Source: Thereva unica (Eukaryota; Arthropoda; Insecta; Diptera; Therevidae). From it: a DNA stretch of 64,000 nt. A program made the position numbers and the translations under genes. The stretch lies in NCBI GenBank assembly GCA_949987705.1, contig OX465286.1, positions 8,683,959 through 8,747,958 on the forward strand. Reading direction: 5' to 3'. Shown piece by piece: positions 18,098 to 29,530 of this stretch. The notes under the pieces are model-generated. The model did not search any database, had not been told where the DNA came from, and saw only the letters and a program-made list of their open reading frames with translations. The number at the start of each line of letters is the position of its first letter. The first letter of the stretch is position 1.

Positions 18098-21073
18098 GTG
18101 CCTCGGAACCGGATGGACAACACGACGACGACCTTTGCTTTTCGAACAAGGACACGAATCGGATCATGGAATGTGAGAACAATGCTTGCTGAGGGACGGC
18201 TGGATGAAGTCCTCAACGAGATGAATCGATATAAAATCAAGATCATGGGACTGAGCGAGACCAGATGGCCCGATGCGGGGGAACATATCTGCCCAAATGG
18301 CGAGTCCTTCTTATATTCTGGGAGAAATGAAACTGAAAGCCGTAGGAGTGGTGTTGGCGTAATACTCACCAAAGAAGCCAGGGCTAGCCTCATTAGCTGG
18401 TCACCAGTTTCTGAGAGGATTATTACCGTGCGCCTACGTACCAGGCTAAGAAGTACTACGGTAGTTCAATGCTATGCTCCAACCGAAGACGCGGAAGATG
18501 ACATCAAAGACGAGTTCTACATGCGACTGAATGAGGTTTTTCGCTCTATTCCAAGGGGAGACATCATTGTATTAATGGGTGACTTAAATGCACAAATCGG
18601 TCACGACAACACCGGTCTTGAACAAACAATTGGAAAACAAGGCCTAAGCCAAGTTACCAATAACAATGGTGAGCTTTTCGTTGACTTTTGTTCTTCCCAT
18701 CAACTTATGGTAGGTGGAACTTACTTTTGTCACAAGAAGATACATAAAGAGACCTGGGTATCGCCCGATGGTAGAACGAGAAATCAGATAGATCATGTGG
18801 CCGTCAGCCGCAGATGGAGAACCATTCTGGAAGATGTCAGGAGCTTCAGGGGAGCGGACACTGGAAGCGACCACCATTTGGTAGTAGCAACTATTCGCCT
18901 TAGAATCGCTGCAATCAGAAACTTTCAACGTGAATCTATAAACCGTAGACGGTTTAACGTTGACCTCTTGCGGGAGAGCGCTAAAAAGCGAGAATTTGCT
19001 GGAAACCTGCAGCAAATATTAAACCAGCAAACCGTTTCTGACGACACAAATATTGAAGACCTGTGGAGTACAACAAAGGGCGCTATATTGACGGCTGCGG
19101 AAACGAGCCTCGGTTATGTGCAGAGAAACATGCAACATTGGATCTCGGACAGCACCTGGCAAAAAATAGAACGCAGGAGGGCCCTCAAAAATAACATAAA
19201 CTCTACAAGCGACCCGGATAGACGTCACCAACTTGAACGGGAGTACTCTCAATTACACCGAGAGGTAAAGAGAAGTGTCCGGCGTGATAAAAGGCAGCAG
19301 ATAAACGAGCTCGCAGAAAAAGCGGAAAACGCGGCAAACACAGGCAACAGTAAAGTGCTGTACCAAATTACTAAACAGCTCTCGGGAAAGCACTCTACTA
19401 AAAAGCATGCCGTTAAGAGTGCGGATGGAAGGCTGCTGTGCAGCGACGAGGAGCAGCTCCAAAGATGGAGAGATTATTTCTTCGCCGCCCTGAATGGCTC
19501 ACTCACACAGGAACCTCAGGAAAACAGCAACAATGCACAGCCGATAAGAATCAACACCCGGGCCCCATCCAAGACGGAAATAGTAACCGCAATTCATGCG
19601 ATGGCCAATGGTAAAGCAGCTGGAAAAGATGGCATCCCGCCAGAATTGTTGAAAGCCGACTCAAGCCTCATAGCAGATGCGCTTCAGCCAATCCTCGAAT
19701 TAGCATGGAACACCTGTACCTTTCCGGAGGATTGGACGGAAGGTATCATAGTCAAAATACCCAAAAAGGGGGATCTAACAATATGCGACAACTGGAGAGG
19801 CATCTGTCTATTATCTACTGTGGGAAAAATCTTGTCCCACACTATACTATCAAGAATAAGAGAGGCAGTAGATCAAACGCTTAGAAGGCAGCAGGCCGGA
19901 TTCAGGAAGGGCCGTTCATGTATAGATCACATCAACACCTTAAGAATAATAGTGGAACAGTCTACTGAATTCCGATCCCCCCTTTACCTTGCTTTCGTAG
20001 ATTATGAGAAAGCGTTCGACTCGGTTAATAGGAGCTTTATATGGCAGGCATTACGGCGACGTGGACTGCCGGATAAGATAATAGAATTGATAAAAGCCCT
20101 ATACAACAATTCCAAATGCAGAGTTCTCCATAACGGAAAAATATCCGACAGCTTTGAGGTGAGTTCAGGAGTACGACAAGGATGCTTACTATCCCCATTA
20201 CTATTTCTTATAGTAATAAATGACATTCTTGTTGGCGCTCTAGATAGTAGAACAGGCGGCATACAGTGGGGTTTGCTAGATCGCCTTAAGGACCTCGACT
20301 ACGCAGATGATATCTGTTTGCTGGCCCACAGACATCAGGAGCTAAAAAACATGTTAAACAATTTGGCAACAGAAAGTAGTCTAGCAGGCTTAAGGCTGAA
20401 TCCGAATAAAACCAAAGAAATGCGGATAAATGCAAACACACTTGAACGAACTGCGCTGAATAACCGTGACGTGGAACTGGTAGATAAATTCTGCTACCTC
20501 GGTAGTATTATTACCGAAAATGGTGGTGCAGAAGAAGACGTCAGTTCCAGAATAAATAAAGCACGAAGCGTATATGCATGCTTGTTCCGCATATGGAGAT
20601 CAACGGAGATCTCAACCAACACCAAATTGCGGCTGTTCAACTCCAACGTTAAGGCAGTTCTTTTATACGGTTGCGAAACATGGAAAGTCACCCAATTCAT
20701 CACAGGGCGCCTACAAGTCTTCATAAACAGATGCCTACGTCGTATCCTAAAAATCCGCTGGCAAGATAGAATTTCAAATGAAGAGCTATGGCGCCGTGCC
20801 GGCCAAGAAAGGATAGACGACCAAATCAGGCGAAGGAAATGGAATTGGGTTGGCCACACCTTGCGACGCGATAACGAAAATCTAGCCAAACAGGCCCTTG
20901 ACTGGAACCCGCAAGGATCCCGTCGAGTTGGAAGACCTAGAACAACGTGGAGGAGAACCCTACTAGCAGAGGCCGCAACTACTGGGAGATCCTGGTCAGA
21001 GCTAAGAGCTGTCGCGCAAAACAGAGTCCGCTGGAGGGCAACTGTTTCCGCCCTATGTCCCACGAGGGATTAA
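18098..21073 (+). CDS. RTE-1 copy A endonuclease/reverse transcriptase protein (about 991 aa)
   Basis: The single protein of a non-LTR element; it nicks target DNA and primes reverse transcription there. The N-terminal third is an apurinic-type endonuclease: IGSWNVRTM, GLSETRW, MGDLNAQIG, RNQIDHVAV and GSDHHLV carry the usual N, E, D, N and H residues. The reverse transcriptase follows: NGKAAGKDGIPPELLK, AGFRKGRSCIDHI, FVDYEKAFDSVNR, GVRQGCLLSPL and active-site DYADD (near 20300). The C-terminus has RRRKWNWVGHTLRR and GRPRTTWRR, typical of RTE-like proteins. No stop or frameshift was seen. The first codon is GTG in the place of the ATG used in copy B (30421); the first ATG is at 18113. Confidence 0.88.
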   Translation: MPRNRMDNTTTTFAFRTRTRIGSWNVRTMLAEGRLDEVLNEMNRYKIKIMGLSETRWPDAGEHICPNGESFLYSGRNETESRRSGVGVILTKEARASLISWSPVSERIITVRLRTRLRSTTVVQCYAPTEDAEDDIKDEFYMRLNEVFRSIPRGDIIVLMGDLNAQIGHDNTGLEQTIGKQGLSQVTNNNGELFVDFCSSHQLMVGGTYFCHKKIHKETWVSPDGRTRNQIDHVAVSRRWRTILEDVRSFRGADTGSDHHLVVATIRLRIAAIRNFQRESINRRRFNVDLLRESAKKREFAGNLQQILNQQTVSDDTNIEDLWSTTKGAILTAAETSLGYVQRNMQHWISDSTWQKIERRRALKNNINSTSDPDRRHQLEREYSQLHREVKRSVRRDKRQQINELAEKAENAANTGNSKVLYQITKQLSGKHSTKKHAVKSADGRLLCSDEEQLQRWRDYFFAALNGSLTQEPQENSNNAQPIRINTRAPSKTEIVTAIHAMANGKAAGKDGIPPELLKADSSLIADALQPILELAWNTCTFPEDWTEGIIVKIPKKGDLTICDNWRGICLLSTVGKILSHTILSRIREAVDQTLRRQQAGFRKGRSCIDHINTLRIIVEQSTEFRSPLYLAFVDYEKAFDSVNRSFIWQALRRRGLPDKIIELIKALYNNSKCRVLHNGKISDSFEVSSGVRQGCLLSPLLFLIVINDILVGALDSRTGGIQWGLLDRLKDLDYADDICLLAHRHQELKNMLNNLATESSLAGLRLNPNKTKEMRINANTLERTALNNRDVELVDKFCYLGSIITENGGAEEDVSSRINKARSVYACLFRIWRSTEISTNTKLRLFNSNVKAVLLYGCETWKVTQFITGRLQVFINRCLRRILKIRWQDRISNEELWRRAGQERIDDQIRRRKWNWVGHTLRRDNENLAKQALDWNPQGSRRVGRPRTTWRRTLLAEAATTGRSWSELRAVAQNRVRWRATVSALCPTRD

Positions 21074-21080
21074 GGGGCAC

Positions 21081-21110
21081 ATAGATAGATAGATAGATAG
21101 ATAATACTGC
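21081..21110 (+). repeat. GATA microsatellite tail and right target duplication
   Basis: About five GATA units directly after the stop region form the 3' end of RTE-1 copy A. Target duplication ATAATACTGC follows at 21101-21110. Confidence 0.85.
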
Positions 21111-22400
21111 AGGAGTTGGTATTTATAACATTTTTAGATATGACTATTGCTTGTCAGGGTTTAATTGCAATCTATTCCCTCTCGCCCACCCAGATAACGC
21201 CTCGAGGTCTTTATTGATTCGCCAAATACAATGCTCAATCATGCCAACCCGGCAGCTAAGGTAGATTTGAACATCGTCCGCCTACAACAGGGCTTTACAT
21301 CAAAATTCAGTTCTTTTGGGAGATCATTAATGAAGAGAGCGAAGAGGAGCAGACCAAGTATAGAACCAAGATAGGAGTGAGAAACTGGACTCATAATTGC
21401 CTGTGCAAACTTTTTGAGATCTACCGCTTATGAAATTCCAAATAAGACAGACAGCGGACGATGAAAAGTTGAGTTGAGAAGATATTTTTTGGCATAAAAG
21501 CGTATGATTTACGGAGTCGAAAGCTTTCGAGAAGTCCAGCAGTGAGAGAATGGTTAAATGATCATGATCAATGTTCAGACGTAGATCATCCGTTAATTTT
21601 AGGAGGGCAGTACTGCAACTGTGGTTCTTCCTAAAGCCATGCCGGAATTCAGTTAAAAAGGAATTAGATTCAAGGTATTGGACCCATTTGAATGTACATT
21701 AACTTTTCTAGAATTTTGGAGAGGCAAGAAAGAATACTAACGGGTCGGAAGTCCTGTGGAAGAGAGGCATTGGATTTTTTTAGGAATTGGAGTAACTTTT
21801 GCTTTCTTCCGCAAAGATGGAAAAGTAGAGGACGTTAGACAGGAGTTAAAAATGTGGGCGAGAAAAGGAAGTATGGAGGGAAGATTAATTCGAAGGAATT
21901 TTAATAAACTAATGCCGTCAACGCCGACTGCATTTGATCTAATAGAGTTGATGACAGAAATGACATTCTCCTCTGACACTCTCTTAAAGCAAAAACTGGA
22001 ATCAGAAACGATGTTCGAAACGACACAGGAGAAACTGCTGGAGGATTCTGATATTGAAGCTGAGTTGATTATATCATTGTTGCCGCTGGAAGCAGAGCCA
22101 ACAGACCTAAAAATGTTGTTAAGAACAGTGGGATCAATGTCAACTTGTGATAGATGTTTGCCGGTAACTCCGATGTTAACGAAGGTTCTTCCAGAGCACT
22201 TGATGGGGTAAACTAGCATCAAGTTTGGCTGTGCAATAGTCCGATTTGGCATTTTTTTATTGCGTTCGTAGTACGATTTCTGAGCAAGCGGAATGCGGGG
22301 TCCAATTTTCATTCGATTTGCACCTTTTCCAGTGAACGTAGGCTTTGTCACGCTGTCGAAGCAGGGATTGAATTTATAGGTGAAAACTAAGGACACAACT
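21111..22400 (-). pseudogene. J3 (Jockey-type) retrotransposon, 5' half
   Basis: The minus-strand reading 22396-21737 gives the endonuclease-reverse transcriptase linker and the start of the reverse transcriptase: FKRVSEENVISVINSIRSNA, VGVDGI, LPSILPFLAHIFNSCLTSST and KAKVTPIPKK. Further minus-strand pieces run to 21111 with frameshifts. It continues beyond RTE-1 copy A at 17808, so the two parts together are one element split by copy A. The endonuclease is missing, and there are several breaks besides the insertion. Confidence 0.7.
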
Positions 22401-23692
22401 TTTTATTGGACCTGTAGTACTTTAAAGGCACGTATTTGTCGAGAAGATATAGGGCTGAGTTCAACCTGAGCATTAACGTCTGGCATTGAATATATGTATA
22501 TTACTCCAGTCGAGTGAGAACGCTTCAGCAAGTAAGCTGACGCGGTCGAGATTTCTGAAATTTCTAAAATAATGTGGCTTAGTAAAATTTTCCGATATAT
22601 AACTAATTTAAGTGATATAATATAAATATAACAATAGATTTTTTGGCAATTTTTCTTTAAATTCAAATTCTTAAGGAAATCTTCTTCTTCTTATATAAAA
22701 TAGATAGACATCTTTACTATTTCCGGTTATAAAATAACTTTCAATCACAAAGAAAAAGATTCCGTTCAAAATGTCTTGGATGAAGAATGACGAATGAATG
22801 GACGAAACGTTAAATATCTTAATATATTATTAATAAATCACAAATTAGATAAAATACAATATGTACGTAGGATGCAAAATTTTATATAATAACAAAATTA
22901 TAAGCATTCTTAAAAACATCTTTCTATTCGTGGTTAAGAGTATTTAAAGGAAAGTGAAAGCTGCTTTATTATGATACCTATTGATACTATGTTCGAATAT
23001 TTATCGCTGCTTGGCGGTTGTGTTGTCACTGCTGTGTATTATCATTATGGCGTGCCAAAAATAAAATTAAGCGATATTATAAAGACCTTTTTAATGTGAT
23101 TCAAGACGAAACAGTGACAGCTGCAAATATCTCCGATTTCATCAACCCATGCGACACAGCCCCATGGTCGCGTCATCATTATCATGTCGTTGTAACTGGC
23201 ACTACAGCAGCAGCACATAAGGGAGTGTTTCTGCAATTTATGCATATTTTTTCTCGGCGTTTTTTTTTGCTTCTTTGTTATCAATATCAGATTTAGTGAA
23301 AGTTTATTTTGAAATTAGAACACGAATCAGCAGTCGCAAGTTTTAATTATTGCTTTACAAACAAAACAAAAAAAAAACATTTTCGCGTTGATGTAAAAAT
23401 AGATAGAACGTAGGTAGAGGTAGACGGAGAACAGATTAAGACCCACTTGCAGGGCTTACACATGAGAACAAAGAAAGGGATTAAGTATCTATGTATATCC
23501 GATATCCATCTATTTGAGTAAAGGAGCGCTGACGAATGCTTCTTAATAAGGGTAGATTAATCACCACTCCACTAAGTGAAACATTTACATATATTTATAG
23601 ATAGCATAATTCGTCTCTTTGTTTATGGAGAAATCATCGAAACTACCTCAAATCCATTCTACATAGTGCCAATCATATAGTTATGGTCACAT
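22401..23692. other. Stretch without a recognised gene
   Basis: AT-rich DNA. Frames at 23018-23296 and 23045-23284 lie on opposite strands and neither has a motif I recognise. Several A-runs occur near 23370. Confidence 0.35.
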
Positions 23693-23694
23693 CA

Positions 23695-24260
23695 AGGGCG
23701 GCGCTTTTATAGATGCAAATGGTGCACTTACACCGGGCGCAATTTCAGAAATTAAGATTTTCGGCGAAAAACAACTGGATCGCCTCAATATTGAAGTTGT
23801 TGAAAGCGCCTTCTATGTCGCGGAAGGCTGATAAGGGGAATGTTTTTTTTTTCTTCTATGCAAGATTCTACAGTAGAAACTAATACATGCAGAACTAATA
23901 CAGTAGAAACTAATATGAAGGTATATGGAGATTCGAGTATATAATACTGACGATTTTCGGAGCCGTAAAGTGAAAGGAAAAGTGAAGAAATCCTGGAGCA
24001 TTAAACAGCATTAGCGAGAGAGTATTGTAAAGTTAAAGCGCAAGATCGCGGGTAAAGGCAGAGGCGCAATTGGAGCATTTGCACCGGGCGCAATTTCAGA
24101 AAAAAGTGTGAAAAAGTGTTCCCGTGCCTTCATTTTCATATAATAAAGGAATTTCACAGAGTGTTTATGTGTTTTTCTATTGCGATCAAAAAATGAACAG
24201 CTGATGGGGGCGCAATATGGCATACTGCACCGGGCGCAAAGAAGTCAAACGCCGGCCCAG
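23695..24260. mobile_element. hAT-like non-autonomous element with target duplication
   Basis: GGTCACATCA occurs at 23685-23694 and again at 24261-24270, directly flanking the element. The ends (GGGCGGCG left, inverted CTGGGCCGGCG right) are imperfect inverted repeats. If the duplication is the 8-mer GGTCACAT, the left end becomes CAAGGGCGG, hAT-like. The word GCACCGGGCGCAA(TTTC) occurs several times inside. No transposase was seen. A related end is at 35088. Confidence 0.65.
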
Positions 24261-24346
24261 GGTCACATCATAGTACAATGTTTAGATCGAAGGATGGAAG
24301 CAATATCCCTTTAAAAATAAAAGAACTTTGGGTGTAGTACTCGACA

Positions 24347-26248
24347 CTTACTTACTTACTTACACCCCCTCAATCCCTCATAGAACATAGGGCGGAAACA
24401 GTTGCCCTCCAGCGGACTCTGTTTTGTGCGACAGCTCTTAGTTCTGACCAGGATCTTCCAGTTCTTGTGGCCTCTGTTAATAGGGTTCTCCTCCACGTTT
24501 TTCTAGGTCTTCCGGCTCGACGGGCTCCTTGCGGATTCCAGTCAAAGGCCTGTTAGGCTAGATTCTCGTTTTCGTGTCGTAAGGTGTGGCCAATCCAATT
24601 CCATTTCCATCGCCTGATATAGTCGGCTATCCTTTCTTGGCCGGCACGGCGGCATAGCTCTTCATTTGAAATTCTATCTTGCCAACGGATTTTTAGGATA
24701 CGACACAGGCTCCTTTTAATGAAAATTTGTAGGCGCCTTGTGATGAATTATGTGACTTTCGCAACCGTACAAAAGAACTGCCTTAACGTTGGAGCTGAAC
24801 AGCCGCAATTTAGTGTTAGTTGAGATCTCCGTTGATCTCCATATACGGAACCCATGCATGCATATGCGCTTCGTGCTTTATTTATTCTGGAACTGACGTC
24901 TTCTTCTGCCCCACCATTTTCGGTAATAATTCTATTCTATTCTATTTCTTGTTGAGGGGTGTCTTTGCCGGCACTGCGACCTATTTATTTGGTCTATTGT
25001 GCCATCCCCGTCTTTAAAAACCATCAAGGTTAAGGCTTCTAATATAGCCTAAAACTGATTTAGGATTTCTGTCCCAAATCTCCCTGGAGGTAGGGAAGTC
25101 ACAATGGAAGAGGCTCAATCTCTTCCTCGCTGTAGCTTCACAGTCGCACAGCAAGTGTTCTGCAGTTTCGGGAGCTGCTCCGCAGAATCTACAACTACAA
25201 TCGGCCACGTGACCTATTTTGTTTAGATGGTAGTTAAGCGGACAATGGCCCGTCAAGAGCTCTGTTATTATCTTTAGCTCCCACCTGTTGAGATGTAGAA
25301 GTTTGCCCGCTTTAGCTTTATCGATTTGGATGAATCTTTTAGCTTGACGAGCACCCTGGGTCCTTGTCCAGCTATGAAGAAACAGCTGGTCGACCCAATT
25401 TTTGATGGCCTTTCTAACGTGGCAGCTTGCTAAGCTACAGAAAGGTTCCGGACCGTTATGTGGTGAGTTTGCGCCTACTCTAGCCAGGCTGTCGGCCCGG
25501 AATCCACATCAGTGTGACACTGTTGTTCCTGCTGAGGAATTTCAGAGATCGGAGGCAATCCAGGACAGTCTTTGATGACACCCTGTGAAATTTAATGGCC
25601 AGCAATGCAGCTTGACTGTCGGAGAAAATAACAATGTTAGAGCTATTTGGAGCTCTATTAATACAGGTCTGAGCACACACCTGGATGGCAAGTACCTCGG
25701 CCTGAAACACAGTGTTTCGGTAATACTACTACCGAGGTAGCAGAATTTATCTACCAGTTCCACGTCACGGTTATTGAGCGTTGTACGTTCAATGGTGTAC
25801 GCATTTATCCGCATTTCTTTAGTTATAGTCGGATTTAGCCTTAAGCCTGCTGGACTAATTTCTGTTGCCAAATTGCTTAACATGTTTTTCAGGTCCTGAT
25901 GTCTGTGCTCCAGCAAACAGATATCATCCGCGTAGTCGAGATCCTTAAGGCTGTCCAGCAATCCCCATTGTATGCCGCCGCCTGTTCTAATATCGAGATC
26001 GCTGACAATGTCGAAATAGTAAAGGCGAAAGTAGGCATCCTTGTCGTGCTCCTGAACTCACCTCAAAGCTGTCGGATAATTTTCCATTGTGAAGAGCTTT
26101 GCATTTGGAATTGTTGTGTAAAGGGCTTTTATCAATTTTATTGTTTTATCAGGCAGTCCACGTTGCTGTAGTTCCTGCCATATAAAGCTCCTATTGACCG
26201 AGGTCGAACGCTTTCTCATAGCCTACGAAAGCAAGCTACAGGAAATCT
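24347..26248 (-). pseudogene. RTE-1 copy C, 5'-truncated, split by LOA-3
   Basis: The minus strand matches RTE-1 from about the D-box region (26248) to the 3' end (24347). Readings include LKDLDYADDICLLEHRHQDL, NPTITKEMRINA and the C-terminal GRPR-like block. It ends in a TAAG/GTAA-type tetranucleotide tail (24346-24363). An insertion of LOA-3 at 24929-25714 interrupts it, flanked by duplicated TTTCGGTAATA. It has no 5' leader, so it carries no ribozyme. Several substitutions create stops. Confidence 0.85.
24929..25714 (-). pseudogene. LOA-3: LOA-type 3' fragment inserted in RTE-1 copy C
   Basis: The minus strand carries the end of an RNase H domain (MFQAEVLAIQ, VIFSDSQAALLAIK, VTLMWIPG) and the C-terminal block GHCPLNYHLNKIGHV with CSCRFCG...HLLCDCEA. 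The 3' tail is a TAGAA pentanucleotide repeat at 24929-24948 (read on the minus strand). Target duplication TTTCGGTAATA lies at 24918-24928 and 25715-25725. It is a 5'-truncated insertion, younger than RTE-1 copy C. Confidence 0.82.
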
Positions 26249-26934
26249 GGTCTTAAGAAAAATTGGCCATCCTGAACAGCCAAAATACCTGCTTTTACTT
26301 ATTGTCTAAATATGACAATTATGGTCAATGGGGTAGGTTGTTGTCATTTTAACCTCTAAATTCATTCAGTTCTTCTATTGAGCTCTATTATCAGTTTAAC
26401 GATCTTTAATAATAATAATAATAAAAATAAAAACAACATCTCTATATATTTCTCCTTTCAATTCCAAACTAAAAATTTCCGCGCAGCGCCAGTGTTAAAT
26501 TGCCTGGGGCGTGATTGAGCGATTTGTTAAGGGGGTAAATTTGTTTAAACTAAATAAAAAATCTGTTAAAGGCAATTAAATTGGAACTATTATCTCTCTC
26601 AATAGCAACCACACGAAGCAAGAACGAAAAAATCTCAGAATAAACTGGAGCCATGTTTGAAATGTATTTTTTTTTTTTTTTGGGAATGACGACGAAGCAC
26701 AAGGCGGTGGGGCTGCGCAGGGTAAGGAAGCTGACTGACGTTGATCATTGATTGAGATAGAATCCAGCTCTGGGGGCGAGATATTTTGCTCGGCTTTTAT
26801 AGCATACATTAAACACACAAAAATTTCTTTAGCTTAAGAGTTTCCTGGGTGATCGGGCGGGGGATAAACAATTTGTACGCTTGTAAATATAAGTATTAAA
26901 GGAAGAGTGAGGAAATATACCCAATCTTACTAAT
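26249..26934. other. Stretch without a recognised gene
   Basis: A piece near 26250-26270 (GGAAATCTGGTCTTAAGAAA) recurs near 36948-36968, so part is dispersed repeat. There is a T-run at 26667-26682. Nothing else was recognised. Confidence 0.35.
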
Positions 26935-27208
26935 ATTATAAACGTGAATGTTTGTATGGATGTTTGTTGCTCTTTCACGCAAGAACTACTGAATGGATTT
27001 TAATGAAACTTTACAATAATAGAGCTCATGCATCAGAATAACATATAGGCTATAATTTATAAAGCTATCTCGAATCCTTCGGGTAGCTGTAGTGTACTGA
27101 TATAGCAAAATCCGAAACTTTTGTATAGGAGGTACTCTTCAAATTATTGCTAAAGAGCTCAGATCCATTTTGTTTTGGGTTTTTCCGAAAAAAAAAAAAA
27201 AAAATACG

Positions 27209-27542
27209 GGCCGTGTTCATTAATACAAGGTTTGTTTGTTTGCATGCGGGCAACCTTCCAATCGCTTGCTTGTCAAATTAATCATTTGCGAATTATTCAT
27301 GGTTGCTTAAATGAACGCATTTCACCATTTTTAAAAAGCTACTGTCTGCCTACTTGAATTTATTTGACAGTTCGTTCTTCTTCTTCGCGAATCCAAACTA
27401 GCCAAGTACTTTGAAATGCATGCATGGGTTGCGAACATTTGCAAATGAACTTGCATTTCAGAACGCTTTGCTTTTTTCATTTGCAATACTGAATGATATG
27501 CTACATGCAAAATTTGCGCAACTTGCATTTATGAACACAGCC
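27209..27542. mobile_element. TIR MITE
   Basis: Left end GGCCGTGTTCATTAATACAA, right end its near inverse (reverse complement GGCTGTGTTCATAAATGCAA). The interior is rich in repeats of CATTTGCGAA/TTGCATGC type, with no coding capacity. It lies within the probable Helitron H1. Confidence 0.65.
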
Positions 27543-28101
27543 ACGATTCCCCAAAGTTTCAGATCGATCAGAGGTGATTTACGGATAGTCGCTGTACAAT
27601 TTTGTTGAAGCAAGGAGATTTTTCGCGAAAGACGCAATTCTCCTGAACTTGAATTGAAGTAACTTCAGCTTCATGTGCCCGATTTGAGCAATGTATGTAA
27701 GTAATGTAAGGTCTCGAAGCTAAAAAGACGACAAATTGAATCAGATGAATCGGATGTTCATCGCTTTTACTTTTTGAAGTATGGTACTTGGAAATTTACA
27801 TAGATTTGAAGGTGCTTGATTTTTCAACATTCAATAAGTTTGCATTGGACATATTTTTTGTTTCATTGCTTACGGAAAAATTACTCTTTATCATGCCGTT
27901 ATATATTTGAAAAGTTCGCCCAATGTTGCCAGATGTTGCCTATTGAACGTAAACCACCTCCACTCATAGTGTGAGGTCTATTATATGCATACACAGCTGT
28001 AATTATTCTGATGAAATTTTCAATAAAGCTTTAATACTGATAGAGGACTTATGAATATCAATCAACCACAAAGTTCAAATTCGACACGATTCAGAAATGC
28101 T

Positions 28102-28313
28102 GGCCATTGTGCTGAAAGTCGAGTCGTGATTCGTGACAAGTCGTTTGAGTTAAAGAAAGTGACGTTTCAGTCGAACTATGCTTAGGGACCTATACTTGAC
28201 TTAGCACTTCCACACTAGCCCCTTGCGCTGAAAGTTCTAATTTGACTGAAACGTCATTTTCTTTAACTTGAACGACTTGTCACGAATCACGACTCGACTT
28301 CCAGCATAGGGGC
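28102..28313. mobile_element. Foldback MITE, dispersed family, copy 2
   Basis: Both arms are well preserved: left GCTGAAAGTCGAGTCGTG, then GTGACAAGTCGTTTGAGTTA, mirrored on the right by TCAAGTTAAAG-type sequence and CACGACTCGACTTCCAGC. Same family as 1923-2114 and 60802-61020. Confidence 0.75.
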
Positions 28314-28836
28314 AGCTGTGTAAAACAGAGAGTTGGTGCGAGAAAAGCAATTCAACGTAAATCAGCTAAAACATTTCGTTTAATCTCAGGCAAGACAGTT
28401 AGTTGCTGATCAATAAAATCCTACGACAAAGAAAATAGCGGGATTTTTTCCTAGATGCTTCAGGTGGTACAAGCAAAACATGTCTTATCAATTTGATTTT
28501 GGCGTTGACTCGAATGCAGAATGAGATTGCATTTGCAGTGACATCAGCGAGAATCGCTTAAACTCTACTTGATGGTGGACCTACAAATGCATTCAGCACG
28601 CAAGCTCCCACTGAACCAGATAGAAACATCTACATGTAATATCAGCAAAAATTTTCGTATTGTCACAGTCCTTAAAACATGCAAAATTATAATTTGGGAC
28701 GAATGCACCATGGCCGAATCGCTGGGAGTGCTTGATAGGGCTGTTATACCTAGACTCGACTCGACAACTTTGGCTGTTATACCTCGATCAACGCCTGCAA
28801 ATGAGCTTAACGCTTGCTTGAAAGCATCATACCTAT

Positions 28837-29530
28837 TAGAGATGCGCCGAATGTTCGGCCGAATATTCGTATTCCGCATATTCGGCGTATTTTTTAATGT
28901 TCGTATTCGGCCGAATATTCGGTTAGTTTGCCGAATATTTAAATAGTATTATTTTAACCGTTACAGATGTTTAAGTAGACCAACATTTGCGTTGCATGCA
29001 TACAATTCACGGAATATTCTGCCAAAAATCGCATTTGAATACATACACGTCAAAGTTTATTCAAGAAAATCTTCGTGAGCACAGGTCACCGATAGATCAA
29101 AAATCAGTTGCGCTTGTGTGTGGACAAAGGTTTCATTTTGGTTGAAAACTGGTTGTGAGCGTGATAATGGTGAAACCAGTTTGAAACTGCAATTGCAAAT
29201 CAGTCGACTTATGTGTTTGTTCAATGTTTATGGAATTGTCATTTTCTCACATTTTCTCACATACTTTTTTGGCGATAACTACTCTTTCACATGAGAAATT
29301 GCTATAAAAGAAAATGCGGAGCATTGAACGAGCGAGCCGAGCTAGCGCGAAGTGCTTGAGGGGAGGGCAAACGTTGCTACTTGCAGAGCGCTTCGCCGAC
29401 CTATATGAACCTGTTTACTGCGCAAAAATGAACCGAATAATTAGGCCGAATGTTCGGTTCGGTACATTTTTGACCGAATATTCGGCCGAATATTCGTATT
29501 CGGTCGAACCCATATGCCATAGCATCTCTA
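28837..29530. mobile_element. hAT-like element with 8-bp target duplication
   Basis: Ends TAGAGATGC and GCATCTCTA are exact inverses. They are flanked by ATACCTAT (28829-28836) and ATACGTAT (29531-29538), an 8-bp duplication with one change, the size expected for hAT. Next to both ends are clusters of the palindromic word CCGAATATTCGG and its variants. No transposase reading was found in the 694 bp. Confidence 0.75.

Larger units (their letters stand above)
17809..21100 (+). mobile_element. RTE-1 copy A, nearly intact RTE-type non-LTR retrotransposon
   Basis: About 3.3 kb between identical 10-bp duplications. The leader starts with GGGGGC at 17814 and carries an HDV-like ribozyme. One uninterrupted reading (18098-21073) encodes endonuclease plus reverse transcriptase, and the end is a GATA microsatellite instead of poly(A). 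Five bases (GAACT) lie between the left duplication and the predicted ribozyme end, possibly untemplated. Being nested inside J3 and free of stops, this is the youngest-looking element in the window. Confidence 0.9.

Noticed and set aside
20494..21063. Long minus-strand frame inside RTE-1 copy A (and its likes at 18644-19015, 32641-33036)
   Set aside because: Antisense shadows of the plus-strand protein. The same shadows appear in copy B, and none has a motif of its own.
23018..23296. Possible small host gene
   Set aside because: An equally long frame lies on the opposite strand, no motif was found, and no splice partner was seen.
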